Assembly (NCBI GenBank): GCA_030532705.1
Contig: JAUNKR010000020.1
Location: 1-36,629, forward strand
DNA length: 36,629 nt
DNA from: Peptostreptococcaceae bacterium
GTDB lineage: Bacteria > Bacillota > Clostridia > Peptostreptococcales > Filifactoraceae
Direction: 5' to 3'
A program made the translations under genes and the position numbers. The notes below the pieces were generated by a model. The model had not been told where the DNA came from, did not search any database, and saw nothing but the letters and a program-made list of their open reading frames with translations. Every line of letters starts with the position of its first letter. Positions within the stretch are counted from its first letter, which is position 1. Below, piece by piece: positions 8,507 through 15,847 of this stretch.

Positions 8507-8534
8507 AGGTTCAAGAAACAATGAGGAGAATGCC

Positions 8535-9896
8535 ATGAAGAAGGATGAGTTATTATGGGATGTGGCGACCAGAGACTTTATATTGGATGACATCGATGAG
8601 GCGATCTGCGTCGTGGATCGCAACGGGATCGTCACGGTCTGGAATAAAAAAGCGGAGCTGATCTATGATGTGCCGAAGGATGAGATCATCGGAAAAGCGA
8701 TGGATGATGTTCTTCCGGGAACGGTCATTATCGACGTATTGCGTTCGGGCGAGGAGCAACAGAATATTTATCAGGCGACTCGAACGGGTTGCAGCACGCT
8801 GGTAAAAGCGAAGTTTTTATATAAGGATGATGAAATGATCGGCGTGATGTGTGTCGATAAGGACCTCAGTGAGATCGATGAGCTCAAGGAGCAGGTAGAT
8901 ACACTCAAAGAGCGGATTCATTATCTTGAAAAGCAGAATATGAGCGATGTCTCTTCGGCGATGGTCGGGAACAGTCCCCAGATGGAAGAGCTGATGTATA
9001 AGGTATCGAAGGTCTCAAAATCGGATGTTAATATGCTGGTTTTGGGAGAGAGCGGTGTCGGGAAAAAAGCGCTGGGCAAGGAGATCCATCGTTTGAGCAA
9101 GCGAAATGGTATGTTTGTGAATGTGAACTGTGGTGCGGTGCCGAGCGGACTTTTTGAAGAAGAATTTTTTGGCATCGATGAGAACGGGGAGGAGCGCGCG
9201 GGTCTCTTTGAGCTTGCAGATGGAGGTACGCTTTATCTTGGAGATATTGCAGATCTACCGCTCAAAATGCAGTCAAAGCTTTTGAATGCTCTCCAAAATC
9301 GTCAGGTCTCGAGGGTGGGAAGCAAGAAAAAGATCAAGATCAATGCGAGAATCATCTCCGCGACCAACAAAGATATTAAGGAAATGGTCGATAAGGGGGA
9401 TTTTTTGGAGGATCTTTATTATCGATTGAATGTTATCGAGCTCAATATCCCGCCTCTTAGAGAACGGGGTTCGGATATTACTTTGCTTGCGGACTGGTTT
9501 TTGAAAGAACTTTCCGGAAAGTACCATGTAGATCAGCCGAGCATTTCGCCGCGTGTAATGAATACTTTGTTGGAATATGATTGGCGCGGAAATCTGAGGG
9601 AGCTCAAAAATATTCTGGAGCATATGATCGTGATGAGCGGCGGAAAAGAGATCACAATGGATATGGTTCCTTATGCGGTCAAAGAGCGAGCGAGCAAATT
9701 TTCGCGCTCCTATGCACAGATCAATGACCTTGCCAAGACGGTCGGTGAATATGAGAAGCATATTATAGAGGAAGTTTTGGAAAACTGTAACTGGAACAAA
9801 TCACAGGCGGCACGGACCTTGAATATCCCGCGTACCACCTTGATGTATAAGATCGAGCTTTACGAACTGGGGAGAAAACCGAAAAAGAGAAGGTGA
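8535..9896 (+). CDS. prdR: PrdR-like PAS/AAA+/Fis-HTH regulator lacking GAFTGA
   Basis: A 453-residue regulator with the layout of sigma-54 activators: a PAS sensor (about 12-115), a coiled coil (113-137), an AAA+ domain (about 143-370) and a C-terminal Fis-type helix-turn-helix (NKSQAARTLNIPRTTLMYKI). Its place just ahead of prdC matches PrdR, the proline-responsive activator known from Clostridioides difficile. The AAA+ domain is unusual. The GAFTGA loop that contacts sigma-54 is missing: EEFFG is followed by only about nine residues (IDENGEERA) before GLFELADGG. Walker B reads TLYLGD instead of TLFLDE. Walker A (GESGVGKK, 171-178) and the arginine-finger region DLYYRLN persist. It may therefore act like TyrR, on a sigma-A promoter. 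The PAS ligand is presumably proline or a redox signal, which is an inference. Confidence 0.8.
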   Translation: MKKDELLWDVATRDFILDDIDEAICVVDRNGIVTVWNKKAELIYDVPKDEIIGKAMDDVLPGTVIIDVLRSGEEQQNIYQATRTGCSTLVKAKFLYKDDEMIGVMCVDKDLSEIDELKEQVDTLKERIHYLEKQNMSDVSSAMVGNSPQMEELMYKVSKVSKSDVNMLVLGESGVGKKALGKEIHRLSKRNGMFVNVNCGAVPSGLFEEEFFGIDENGEERAGLFELADGGTLYLGDIADLPLKMQSKLLNALQNRQVSRVGSKKKIKINARIISATNKDIKEMVDKGDFLEDLYYRLNVIELNIPPLRERGSDITLLADWFLKELSGKYHVDQPSISPRVMNTLLEYDWRGNLRELKNILEHMIVMSGGKEITMDMVPYAVKERASKFSRSYAQINDLAKTVGEYEKHIIEEVLENCNWNKSQAARTLNIPRTTLMYKIELYELGRKPKKRR

Positions 9897-10063
9897 GTCT
9901 CAAGAGTGAAGGGTGGACGAAAGCTATAACGAATATCATTGATATAACAGTACTTTGGCAGGGCTTTGTTATCAAAAATGAATAATGATCGTTATTGATA
10001 TCAGCGATATCGTTTGAAAGCGATTGCAAATAAATCGATCCGGAGTCGATGTTAAAAAGTGAG

Positions 10064-10096
10064 TGTCCAAAATCCGACATAGACGAAAAACGGACA
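10064..10096. promoter_or_regulatory. Tandem candidate PrdR operators (boxes 1 and 2)
   Basis: Box 1 is TGTCCAAAATCCGACA at 10064-10079, with inverted ends TGTC...GACA. Box 2 is AGACGAAAAACGGACA at 10081-10096 and matches box 3 at 13 of 16 positions. The two start 17 bases apart. That a Fis-type HTH dimer binds them is inferred from the TGT...ACA symmetry and the position between prdR and prdC. Confidence 0.5.
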
Positions 10097-10150
10097 TATT
10101 TTCTAATGTGATTAGAAATAAATAAGATGGCTTAAAAACCAATAAAATAA

Positions 10151-10178
10151 AAGAGAACTCGCAATGAGTTCTCTTTTT
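10151..10178 (+). terminator. Rho-independent terminator of prdR
   Basis: The perfect 10-bp stem AAGAGAACTC/GAGTTCTCTT with loop GCAAT runs into TTTTT. It separates prdR transcription from prdC. The stretch 9897-10150 otherwise holds only the operator-like boxes. Confidence 0.88.
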
Positions 10179-10179
10179 G

Positions 10180-10195
10180 TGTCGAAAATCGGACA
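10180..10195. promoter_or_regulatory. Candidate operator box 3 abutting the prdC -35
   Basis: TGTCGAAAATCGGACA matches box 1 at 14 of 16 positions. It ends one base before the -35 hexamer and starts 116 bases after box 1, close to eleven helical turns. Confidence 0.55.
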
Positions 10196-10196
10196 C

Positions 10197-10225
10197 TTGC
10201 ATAAATCATAAGGATATCATATAAT
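10197..10225 (+). promoter_or_regulatory. Sigma-A-type promoter of the prd operon
   Basis: TTGCAT (10197-10202), 17-base spacer, TATAAT (10220-10225). The predicted leader is about 95 bases. I found no GG-N10-GC sigma-54 element with correct spacing between prdR and prdC. Confidence 0.7.
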
Positions 10226-10325
10226 AACTATAAAGGAACGTTATAGGAGTTCATTTTTTTACAGCTAAAGATGACAAGCAATTATCCAATTTTAACGTTG
10301 TTCAAAAGGAAATGGAGGTAGGAGA

Positions 10326-11600
10326 GTGAAAATCGTATTACCCTTAAGACAGCATGTCGGGGCTCCTTGCCAGGCGATCGTTGCGGTAGGCGACGAGGTC
10401 AAAAGAGGGCAGCTTATCGCAAAACCGACAGGCTTGGGTGCCAACATTCACTCCAGTGTCAACGGTAAGGTAACTGATGTAGACGAAACAAAGATCACGA
10501 TTGAATCCATTGGGGACATCAACCTTGATGACTATGTAAGACTGCAATCGGAAGACCATCTTGCCTTGATTGAGGAGGCGGGAGTTGTTGGCTCTGGCGG
10601 AGCGGGGTTCCCTGCTCATGTAAAATTTAAGGCAAAGCTGGAGGGGGGCTACATCCTGGCGAATGCCGCAGAATGTGAACCGTTGTTGGGACACAATATG
10701 AAATTGCTTCGTGAAGATCCGGAAATCGTGCTTCGAGGAATGAAGTATGTGATGGAGATCACAGGAGCAACACATGGTTATGTAGCGATCAAACCGAAGC
10801 ATCAAGCGGAGATGATAGCAGTTGCAAGAGCAGCAAAAGCATTTGAAGGGATCGAAGTGAAGTTCCTTCCGGATATGTATCCGGCAGGAGACGAGCGAGT
10901 AATCGTCCGTGAACTTCTCGGTGTAGAGCTTCCTTTGGGAGCACTTCCAAGTGAAGCGAATGCGATCATATCGAATGTGGAAACATTGAAGAATGTCGCA
11001 CGTGCGATCGAAGACAAAATGCCTGTTATCACAAAGGACTTGACAGTTACCGGTCGAGTTCAGAACGAAACAGTATATATGGATGTTCCATTAGGAATCG
11101 AAATCGGAGACTACATCCAAAAATCCGGCGGATACCTGGAGCCACATGGAGAGATCATCGCAGGCGGTCCTTTTACAGGGAAGCATGCGGAAGAAGATTC
11201 TCCGATCACGAAGACACTTGGCGGTATCATCGTAGCGGTACCATTCCCAACAGAAACCAGAAAAGTCGGTGTAATTGAGTGCGAGTGTGGAGCGCAGTTG
11301 GATCGTTTGACACAGATCGCAAACGGCATGGGCGCAGAAGTTGTAGCTTCTGTAAAATGCAAGCGTATGGAAGAGATCAACGGAAGATTCCGTTGTACAT
11401 TGCCGGGCATCTGTCCGGGACAGGCTGAAAAAGTCTTAGAATTAAAGAGACAAGGTGCGGAGGTTATTATTACCGGCACCTGTGAGGATTGAACTAACAC
11501 AGTTATGCAAGTAGCTCCTAGGTTAGGAGTTCCGGTGTACCACAGTACAGACCATGCGCTTAGAGCAGGTGGGCATAGACTGTATCGTAAGAAGAAGTAA
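10326..11600 (+). CDS. prdC: PrdC, RnfC-like selenoprotein of proline reductase
   Basis: The RnfC/NuoF-like electron-transfer protein of the D-proline reductase system. Read straight, the frame stops at TGA 11490-11492 after 388 residues. Read as selenocysteine it continues 35 codons to TAA 11598-11600, for 424 residues. The Sec sits in GTCED-U-TN, a CxxU redox motif, and a bSECIS-like hairpin follows. The N-terminus (PLRQHVGAPCQAIVAVGDEV) is the RnfC-type barrel-sandwich domain. GSGGAGFPAHVK and the NAAECEPLLGHN segment match the NuoF/RnfC core. A cluster of cysteines (IECECGAQ, CKRMEE, FRCTLPGICPGQ) precedes the Sec. The start is GTG 10326 after GGAGGTAGGA. First gene of the operon. UGA recoding in PrdC is known in Stickland clostridia. 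Confidence 0.9.
11490..11531 (+). promoter_or_regulatory. UGA-Sec codon and candidate bSECIS of prdC
   Basis: Starting 21 bases after the UGA, AGCTCCT (11513-11519) pairs with AGGAGTT (11525-11531; six Watson-Crick pairs and one G-U) around the loop AGGTT. The loop guanines lie about 28 bases past the UGA, within the range expected for bacterial SECIS elements. Confidence 0.75.
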
Positions 11601-11675
11601 TCCTCGTTTTATCCGATATTCAATTTATGAATAAATCATAATTTAATATGAAAATTATTTACAAGGAGGAAGAAA

Positions 11676-13544
11676 ATGTCAATAACACTTGAAACAGCAA
11701 AAGCTCACGCTAAAGACCCGGCAGTATCATGCTGCAGATTTGAGGCAGGGACTGTTATTGAGGTATCAAACCTAGAGGACCCAGCTATTTTCCCGGATCT
11801 GGTAGATTCAGGACTACTAAACATTGGGGACGACACATTAACCATTGAGGAGGTTCTTGGTGCAAAACTTACAAAGACAGTTGATGCACTTACTCCGCTA
11901 ACAAGAGACGTTGTAGATGGCGTAGCGGCACCGGCAGCTGAAGCGAAAGCAGAAGCACCGGCAGCAGAGGTGGCAGCAGTAGCTCCTGTTGCGTCTGTAG
12001 CACCGGTTGCAGGAAATGCAGGAACAGTTCGCATTCACATCGGAGAGGGAAGAGATATCAATCTTGAGATCCCACTTGGCGTAGCAGCTCAAATGGGCGT
12101 TGCACCTGCGGCAGCAGCAGGAGCGGCAGCACCTGCAGCAGTAGCAGGCGCAGCAGCACCGGCAGTAGTCGGAGAAGAAAAAGTGATCCGTTCACTTAAG
12201 AGAAGACATTTTAAGATTGAGAAAGTAGAATTTGGACCTGAGACAAAGATCGAAGGAACAACTCTATACATCAGAGAAGGTATTGAGAAAGAAGCTGTAG
12301 TTACTCAAAACCTTGTTGTATCAATGAAAGTTGATATTATCAATCCGGACCAGTACGGTACTTATTCTGAAACGATCATGGACGTTCAGCCGATCGCTAC
12401 TAAAGAAGAAGGCGAGCTTGGAACAGGTGTTACAAGAGTGCTTGATGGCGTTATCATGATGGTTACAGGAACAGATGAAGGCGGAGTACAGATCGGAGAG
12501 TTCGGTTCTTCTGAGGGAGAGCTTGACAGAAACATCATGTGGGGAAGACCTGGAGCACCTGACAAGGGCGAGATCTTCATCAAAACAGAAGTTATCATCA
12601 AAGCTCATACAAACATGGAAAGACCGGGACCTTTGGCTGCTCACAAAGCTTCCGACTACATTACAGAAGAGATCAGAAAAGCTCTTAAAAAGGCAGATGA
12701 GTCTTTAGTTGTTGCTGAAGAAGAATTTGTACAAAAGAGAAGACCTGGAAAGAAAAAAGTAGTAGTAGTAAAAGAGATCATGGGACAGGGTGCAATGCAC
12801 GATAACTTGATCCTTCCAGTAGAGCCTGTAGGAACTCTTGGAGCAAAACCAAACGTAGACCTAGGAAACCTTCCTGTAGTTCTTTCACCTCTTGAGGTAT
12901 TGGACGGAGGTATCCACGCTCTAACATGTATCGGACCTGCTTCTAAAGAAAACTCAAGACATTACTTCAGAGAGCCGTTGGTACTTGAAGCAATGAAAGA
13001 TGAGGAGATCGACTTGGCGGGAGTTATCTTCGTCGGATCTCCACAGATCAACGCAGAGAAATTCTATGTATCAAACCGACTTGGTATGACTGTTGAAGCG
13101 ATGGATGTTGACGGTGCGATCATTACAACTGAAGGTTTCGGAAACAACCACATCGACTTTGCATCTCACCACGAGCAAATCGGTATGAGAGGTGTTGAAG
13201 TTGTAGGAATTTCTTACTCAGCAGTTCAGGGAGCATTGGTTGTTGGTAACAAGTACATGAAGAATATGATCGACAACAACAAATCAGCTCAAGGTATCGA
13301 AAACGAAATTCTTTCAAACAATACTCTTTGCGAAGAAGATGCTATTCGTGCGGTTGCTATGCTTAAGACTGTTATGGCAGGCGAAGAAGTTAAAGAAGCT
13401 GAAAGAAAGTGGAATCCAAACGTTAAGCTAAACAACGTTGAAATGATCGAAAAAGCATTGGGAAGAAAAATCGAGCTTGTAGAGAATGAGCAAGTGCTTC
13501 CTAAGAGCAAGAAGAGAATGGAAATCTACGAAGTAGAGAAATAA
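11676..13544 (+). CDS. prdA: PrdA, D-proline reductase pyruvoyl-subunit proprotein
   Basis: A 622-residue precursor that is cleaved to give a pyruvoyl cofactor. With PrdB it reduces D-proline to 5-aminovalerate. The cleavage motif is DGGIHALTCIGPASKENS; Cys418 should become the pyruvoyl group after the Thr417-Cys418 bond breaks, leaving an N-terminal chain of about 417 and a C-terminal chain of about 205 residues. The first 82 residues form a small domain. It is tethered by two Ala/Pro-rich linkers (about 83-116 and 141-166) flanking a short strand-rich segment. The remainder (170 onward) is paralogous to PrdD plus PrdE. AAGGAGGAAG precedes the ATG, and codon use is strongly biased to AGA and GGA, as in abundant proteins. 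It lies 75 bases after prdC. Confidence 0.94.
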   Translation: MSITLETAKAHAKDPAVSCCRFEAGTVIEVSNLEDPAIFPDLVDSGLLNIGDDTLTIEEVLGAKLTKTVDALTPLTRDVVDGVAAPAAEAKAEAPAAEVAAVAPVASVAPVAGNAGTVRIHIGEGRDINLEIPLGVAAQMGVAPAAAAGAAAPAAVAGAAAPAVVGEEKVIRSLKRRHFKIEKVEFGPETKIEGTTLYIREGIEKEAVVTQNLVVSMKVDIINPDQYGTYSETIMDVQPIATKEEGELGTGVTRVLDGVIMMVTGTDEGGVQIGEFGSSEGELDRNIMWGRPGAPDKGEIFIKTEVIIKAHTNMERPGPLAAHKASDYITEEIRKALKKADESLVVAEEEFVQKRRPGKKKVVVVKEIMGQGAMHDNLILPVEPVGTLGAKPNVDLGNLPVVLSPLEVLDGGIHALTCIGPASKENSRHYFREPLVLEAMKDEEIDLAGVIFVGSPQINAEKFYVSNRLGMTVEAMDVDGAIITTEGFGNNHIDFASHHEQIGMRGVEVVGISYSAVQGALVVGNKYMKNMIDNNKSAQGIENEILSNNTLCEEDAIRAVAMLKTVMAGEEVKEAERKWNPNVKLNNVEMIEKALGRKIELVENEQVLPKSKKRMEIYEVEK

Positions 13545-13556
13545 ATAGGAGTATCA

Positions 13557-13832
13557 ATGGACAAATTGAAGTATGCCTCTACGGAAAATTATGTGGAAGG
13601 CGTCATTGTAGAAGTGAAGGATGGTCTGGTAGCGATAGACCTCAAAGGACGAATGGGACAATGGAGAGTGCCTGTAAGGATGCTGATTACAGACTATGAG
13701 CTGAAATTAGGACTTGAAGTAGGTTTTCTGCTCAGCTATCCGGAAGTTCTCGGTCCTGATATCAACGAAAAGTATGCTCAAAACTTGGAGCATAAAAAAC
13801 AGAAACAGAAGGAAATGGAGGAATCAAAATGA
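13557..13832 (+). CDS. Small proline-reductase-cluster protein (91 aa)
   Basis: A 91-residue soluble protein lying between prdA and prdB, 12 bases after prdA and overlapping the prdB start by ATGA. It reads as a small beta-rich domain (YVEGVIVEVKDGLVAIDLKG, then QWRVPVRMLI) with a highly charged C-terminal helix (HKKQKQKEMEE). It resembles the short conserved protein of unknown function commonly found in prd operons, which I believe is annotated as the CBO2463/CBO2479 domain family. The position and tight coupling suggest a role in assembly or maturation of the PrdA/PrdB complex; that is inference only. Confidence 0.75.
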   Translation: MDKLKYASTENYVEGVIVEVKDGLVAIDLKGRMGQWRVPVRMLITDYELKLGLEVGFLLSYPEVLGPDINEKYAQNLEHKKQKQKEMEESK

Positions 13833-14554
13833 GTCTTACAGTAGTAAAAGGACTACAATCAGAAATATTTGTACCTGTAACACCACCACCTGTATGGACA
13901 CCGGTTTCTAAACCGCTTAACGAAGCAATGGTTGCACTTGCAACAGCTGCAGGGGTTCACTTAAAAACAGATGAAAGATTTAATCTTGCAGGAGACTTCA
14001 CTTTCAGAACGATCCCTGGAACAGTAAAAGGTGATGAGCTAATGGTATCTCACGGTGGATACGATAACGGAGACGTTAACAAAGACATCAACTGTATGTT
14101 CCCTATCGAGAGACTTCAGGAACTCGCTAAAGAAGGTTTCATCAAAGCAGTTGCTCCGATCCACTTCGGATTCATGGGCGGCGGCGGAGACCAAGCGAAG
14201 TTTACAAACGAAACAGGTCCTGAAATCGCAAGACAACTTAAAGAAGAAGGCGTGGATTACGTACTTCTAACAGCTGGTTGAGGTACTTGCCACCGCTCTG
14301 CCGTGATTGTGCAGAGAGCAATCGAGTCTGCAGGAATACCAACAGTTATTATTGCAGCACTACCTCCGGTAGTTAGACAAAACGGAACACCAAGAGCAGT
14401 TGCTCCATTGGTACCGATGGGAGCAAACGCAGGAGCACCTCATGACAATGAAATGCAAACTGCTATCGTTAAGGCATCTCTTGAAGCAATGATGGAGATG
14501 ACAAGCGCAGGACAGATCGTTGCACTTCCTTACGAATACTCAGCAAAAGTTTAA
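13829..14554 (+). CDS. prdB: PrdB, selenocysteine subunit of D-proline reductase
   Basis: The catalytic selenoprotein subunit, 241 residues when UGA at 14279-14281 is read as selenocysteine (position 151). The frame is otherwise open from ATG 13829 to TAA 14552-14554, and both halves are one protein. The redox motif is TAG-U-GTCHRSA (UxxC), related to the GrdB-type reductases. Upstream, APIHFGFMGGGGDQAKFTNETG is conserved in this family. The Sec attacks the D-proline bound as an adduct to the PrdA pyruvoyl group and is then reduced through PrdC. The ATG overlaps the preceding gene, with GGAGG upstream. The hairpin at 14568-14591 closes this high-expression part of the operon. Confidence 0.94.
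14279..14317 (+). promoter_or_regulatory. UGA-Sec codon and candidate bSECIS of prdB
   Basis: CTCTGC (14296-14301) pairs perfectly with GCAGAG (14311-14316) around the nine-base loop CGTGATTGT. The loop begins 20 bases after the UGA, a spacing typical of bacterial SECIS elements. Confidence 0.75.
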
Positions 14555-14567
14555 TAACAATATCAGA

Positions 14568-14591
14568 GCTTGGGGGTTCATACCCCCAAGC
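14568..14591 (+). other. Strong intercistronic hairpin between prdB and prdD
   Basis: GCTTGGGGGT (14568-14577) pairs with ACCCCCAAGC (14582-14591) around loop TCAT, a perfect 10-bp stem. The next bases are AAAATAATA rather than T, so it looks like an mRNA-stabilising or processing hairpin and not a terminator. Confidence 0.7.
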
Positions 14592-14612
14592 AAAATAATA
14601 TAAGGTGATTTT

Positions 14613-15368
14613 ATGGAAACAGTAGACTTACGCAGATTAGTCATCCGATCGTTTCATGTAAAAGAGGCGGTTTTCGGTGATAAATTTGGGTACTCTAATG
14701 GCGTACTCACGATTGACAAGAAATTCACGGACACGCTGTTGACCGATCCGTTGGTGAAAAAAGTTACCATCGATATCATCAAACCGAATGATCATGATCG
14801 AGAGATCAATACGATCATGGATATTATCCCGATCTCAACAAAAGTATTGGGATCGTTAGGCGAAGGGATCACTTTCACGATGACGGGCGCTTATGTGATG
14901 TTGACCGGATGCGATGAGGATGGAAGACAGATGCATGAGTTCGGTTCATCCGAGGGGATCCTTCGAGAACAGATGGTATTCGGTAAGGCAGGAACGCCGG
15001 GGAAAAATGATTACATCGTTCATATCGATGTTTTGATCAAAGGTGGTGAGCCTTATGATCGACAGTTGCCAACAGCGGCATTTAAGGTATGCGATGAGAT
15101 CATACAGCAGATCCGTATGGTACTCAAAAAGCTTGATCCGAAAAATGCAACAGAGGTTCATGAATTCTATGATCAAGTACGAAAAGGAGCTAAGAGGGTC
15201 GCGATCATCAAACAGGTCGCAGGACAAGGAGCAATGTACGATAATCTATTGTTCCCAAAAGAACCATCAGGCTTCGCAGGGGGAGTGTCGATAATCGATG
15301 TCGGAAATATGCCGGTCGTATTGTCGCCGAACGAATTTAGGGATGGCGCTCTTAGAGCGATGGATTAG
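14613..15368 (+). CDS. prdD: PrdD, PrdA N-terminal-chain paralog
   Basis: A 251-residue protein aligning with PrdA from about residue 170 to the cleavage site: LVIRSFHVKEAVFG, EFGSSEGILREQMVFGKAGTPGK, VAGQGAMYDNLLFPKEP and NMPVVLSPNEFRDGALRAMD are direct counterparts. It lacks PrdA's N-terminal domain and Ala/Pro linkers. It ends just where PrdA would be cut, so it resembles a pre-cleaved N-terminal chain, and PrdE is the matching C-terminal chain. PrdD/PrdE are known accessory proteins of the proline reductase cluster; a role in PrdA pyruvoyl maturation has been suggested, but I cannot test it. TAAGGTGATTTT precedes the ATG. Confidence 0.88.
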   Translation: METVDLRRLVIRSFHVKEAVFGDKFGYSNGVLTIDKKFTDTLLTDPLVKKVTIDIIKPNDHDREINTIMDIIPISTKVLGSLGEGITFTMTGAYVMLTGCDEDGRQMHEFGSSEGILREQMVFGKAGTPGKNDYIVHIDVLIKGGEPYDRQLPTAAFKVCDEIIQQIRMVLKKLDPKNATEVHEFYDQVRKGAKRVAIIKQVAGQGAMYDNLLFPKEPSGFAGGVSIIDVGNMPVVLSPNEFRDGALRAMD

Positions 15369-15376
15369 GAGGAGTC

Positions 15377-15847
15377 ATGGGCGTAGGACCATCAACTAAA
15401 GAAACCAGTCTGCACCATTTTAGAGATCCTCTTGTAGAAGTAGTCGGTGAAGATACCGATCTGGATTTGGTGGGCATCATCGTCGTTGGGACTCCGCAGG
15501 ATAATGTGGAGAAGGAAAGGGTCGGACAGCGTACTGCTCAAATGCTTGAAGCGATGCGTGTAGATGGATGCATTCTTTCTTGTGACGGCTGGGGAAATTC
15601 CCATGTAGATTACGCAAATACTTTTGAGGAGATCGGAAAACGGAATATCCCGACAGTGGGCGTAACCTTCAATGGAACGCAGGCAAAATTTGTAGTAACA
15701 AATAAATATATGGACACGATCGTGGACATGAACAAATCACCGGAAGGGATCGAAACCGAGGTGGTTGGCGAGAATACGGTAGATAAGCTAGATGCCCGAA
15801 AGGCAGTAGCGTTTTTGAAGTTGAAAATGAGAAGGAGAGAAAAATGA
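15377..15847 (+). CDS. prdE: PrdE, PrdA C-terminal-chain paralog
   Basis: A 156-residue protein aligning with the C-terminal part of PrdA from the pyruvoyl site on: GVGPSTKETSLHHFRDPLVE matches GPASKENSRHYFREPLV, DGCILSCDGWGNSHVDYA matches DGAIITTEGFGNNHIDFA, and GTQAKFVVTNKYMDTIVDMN matches the PrdA end. The start methionine falls where PrdA has the pyruvoyl-forming Cys418, so no pyruvoyl group can form. It begins 8 bases after prdD with a TAGGAGGAG site and overlaps prdF by ATGA. It probably forms a complex with PrdD. Confidence 0.87.
   Translation: MGVGPSTKETSLHHFRDPLVEVVGEDTDLDLVGIIVVGTPQDNVEKERVGQRTAQMLEAMRVDGCILSCDGWGNSHVDYANTFEEIGKRNIPTVGVTFNGTQAKFVVTNKYMDTIVDMNKSPEGIETEVVGENTVDKLDARKAVAFLKLKMRRREK

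Noticed and set aside
9955-9972. TTTGGCAGGGCTTTGTTA as a sigma-54 promoter for prdC
   Set aside because: GG is not followed by GC after ten bases (TT is found instead), and it is more than 350 bases from prdC with a terminator in between.
12321-12644. Long minus-strand frames inside prdA and other genes
   Set aside because: They are antisense shadows without ribosome sites or recognisable domains.
14303-14554. Separate 83-residue protein starting at GTG 14303
   Set aside because: It is in frame with prdB after the UGA and is the C-terminal part of the PrdB selenoprotein, not an independent gene.
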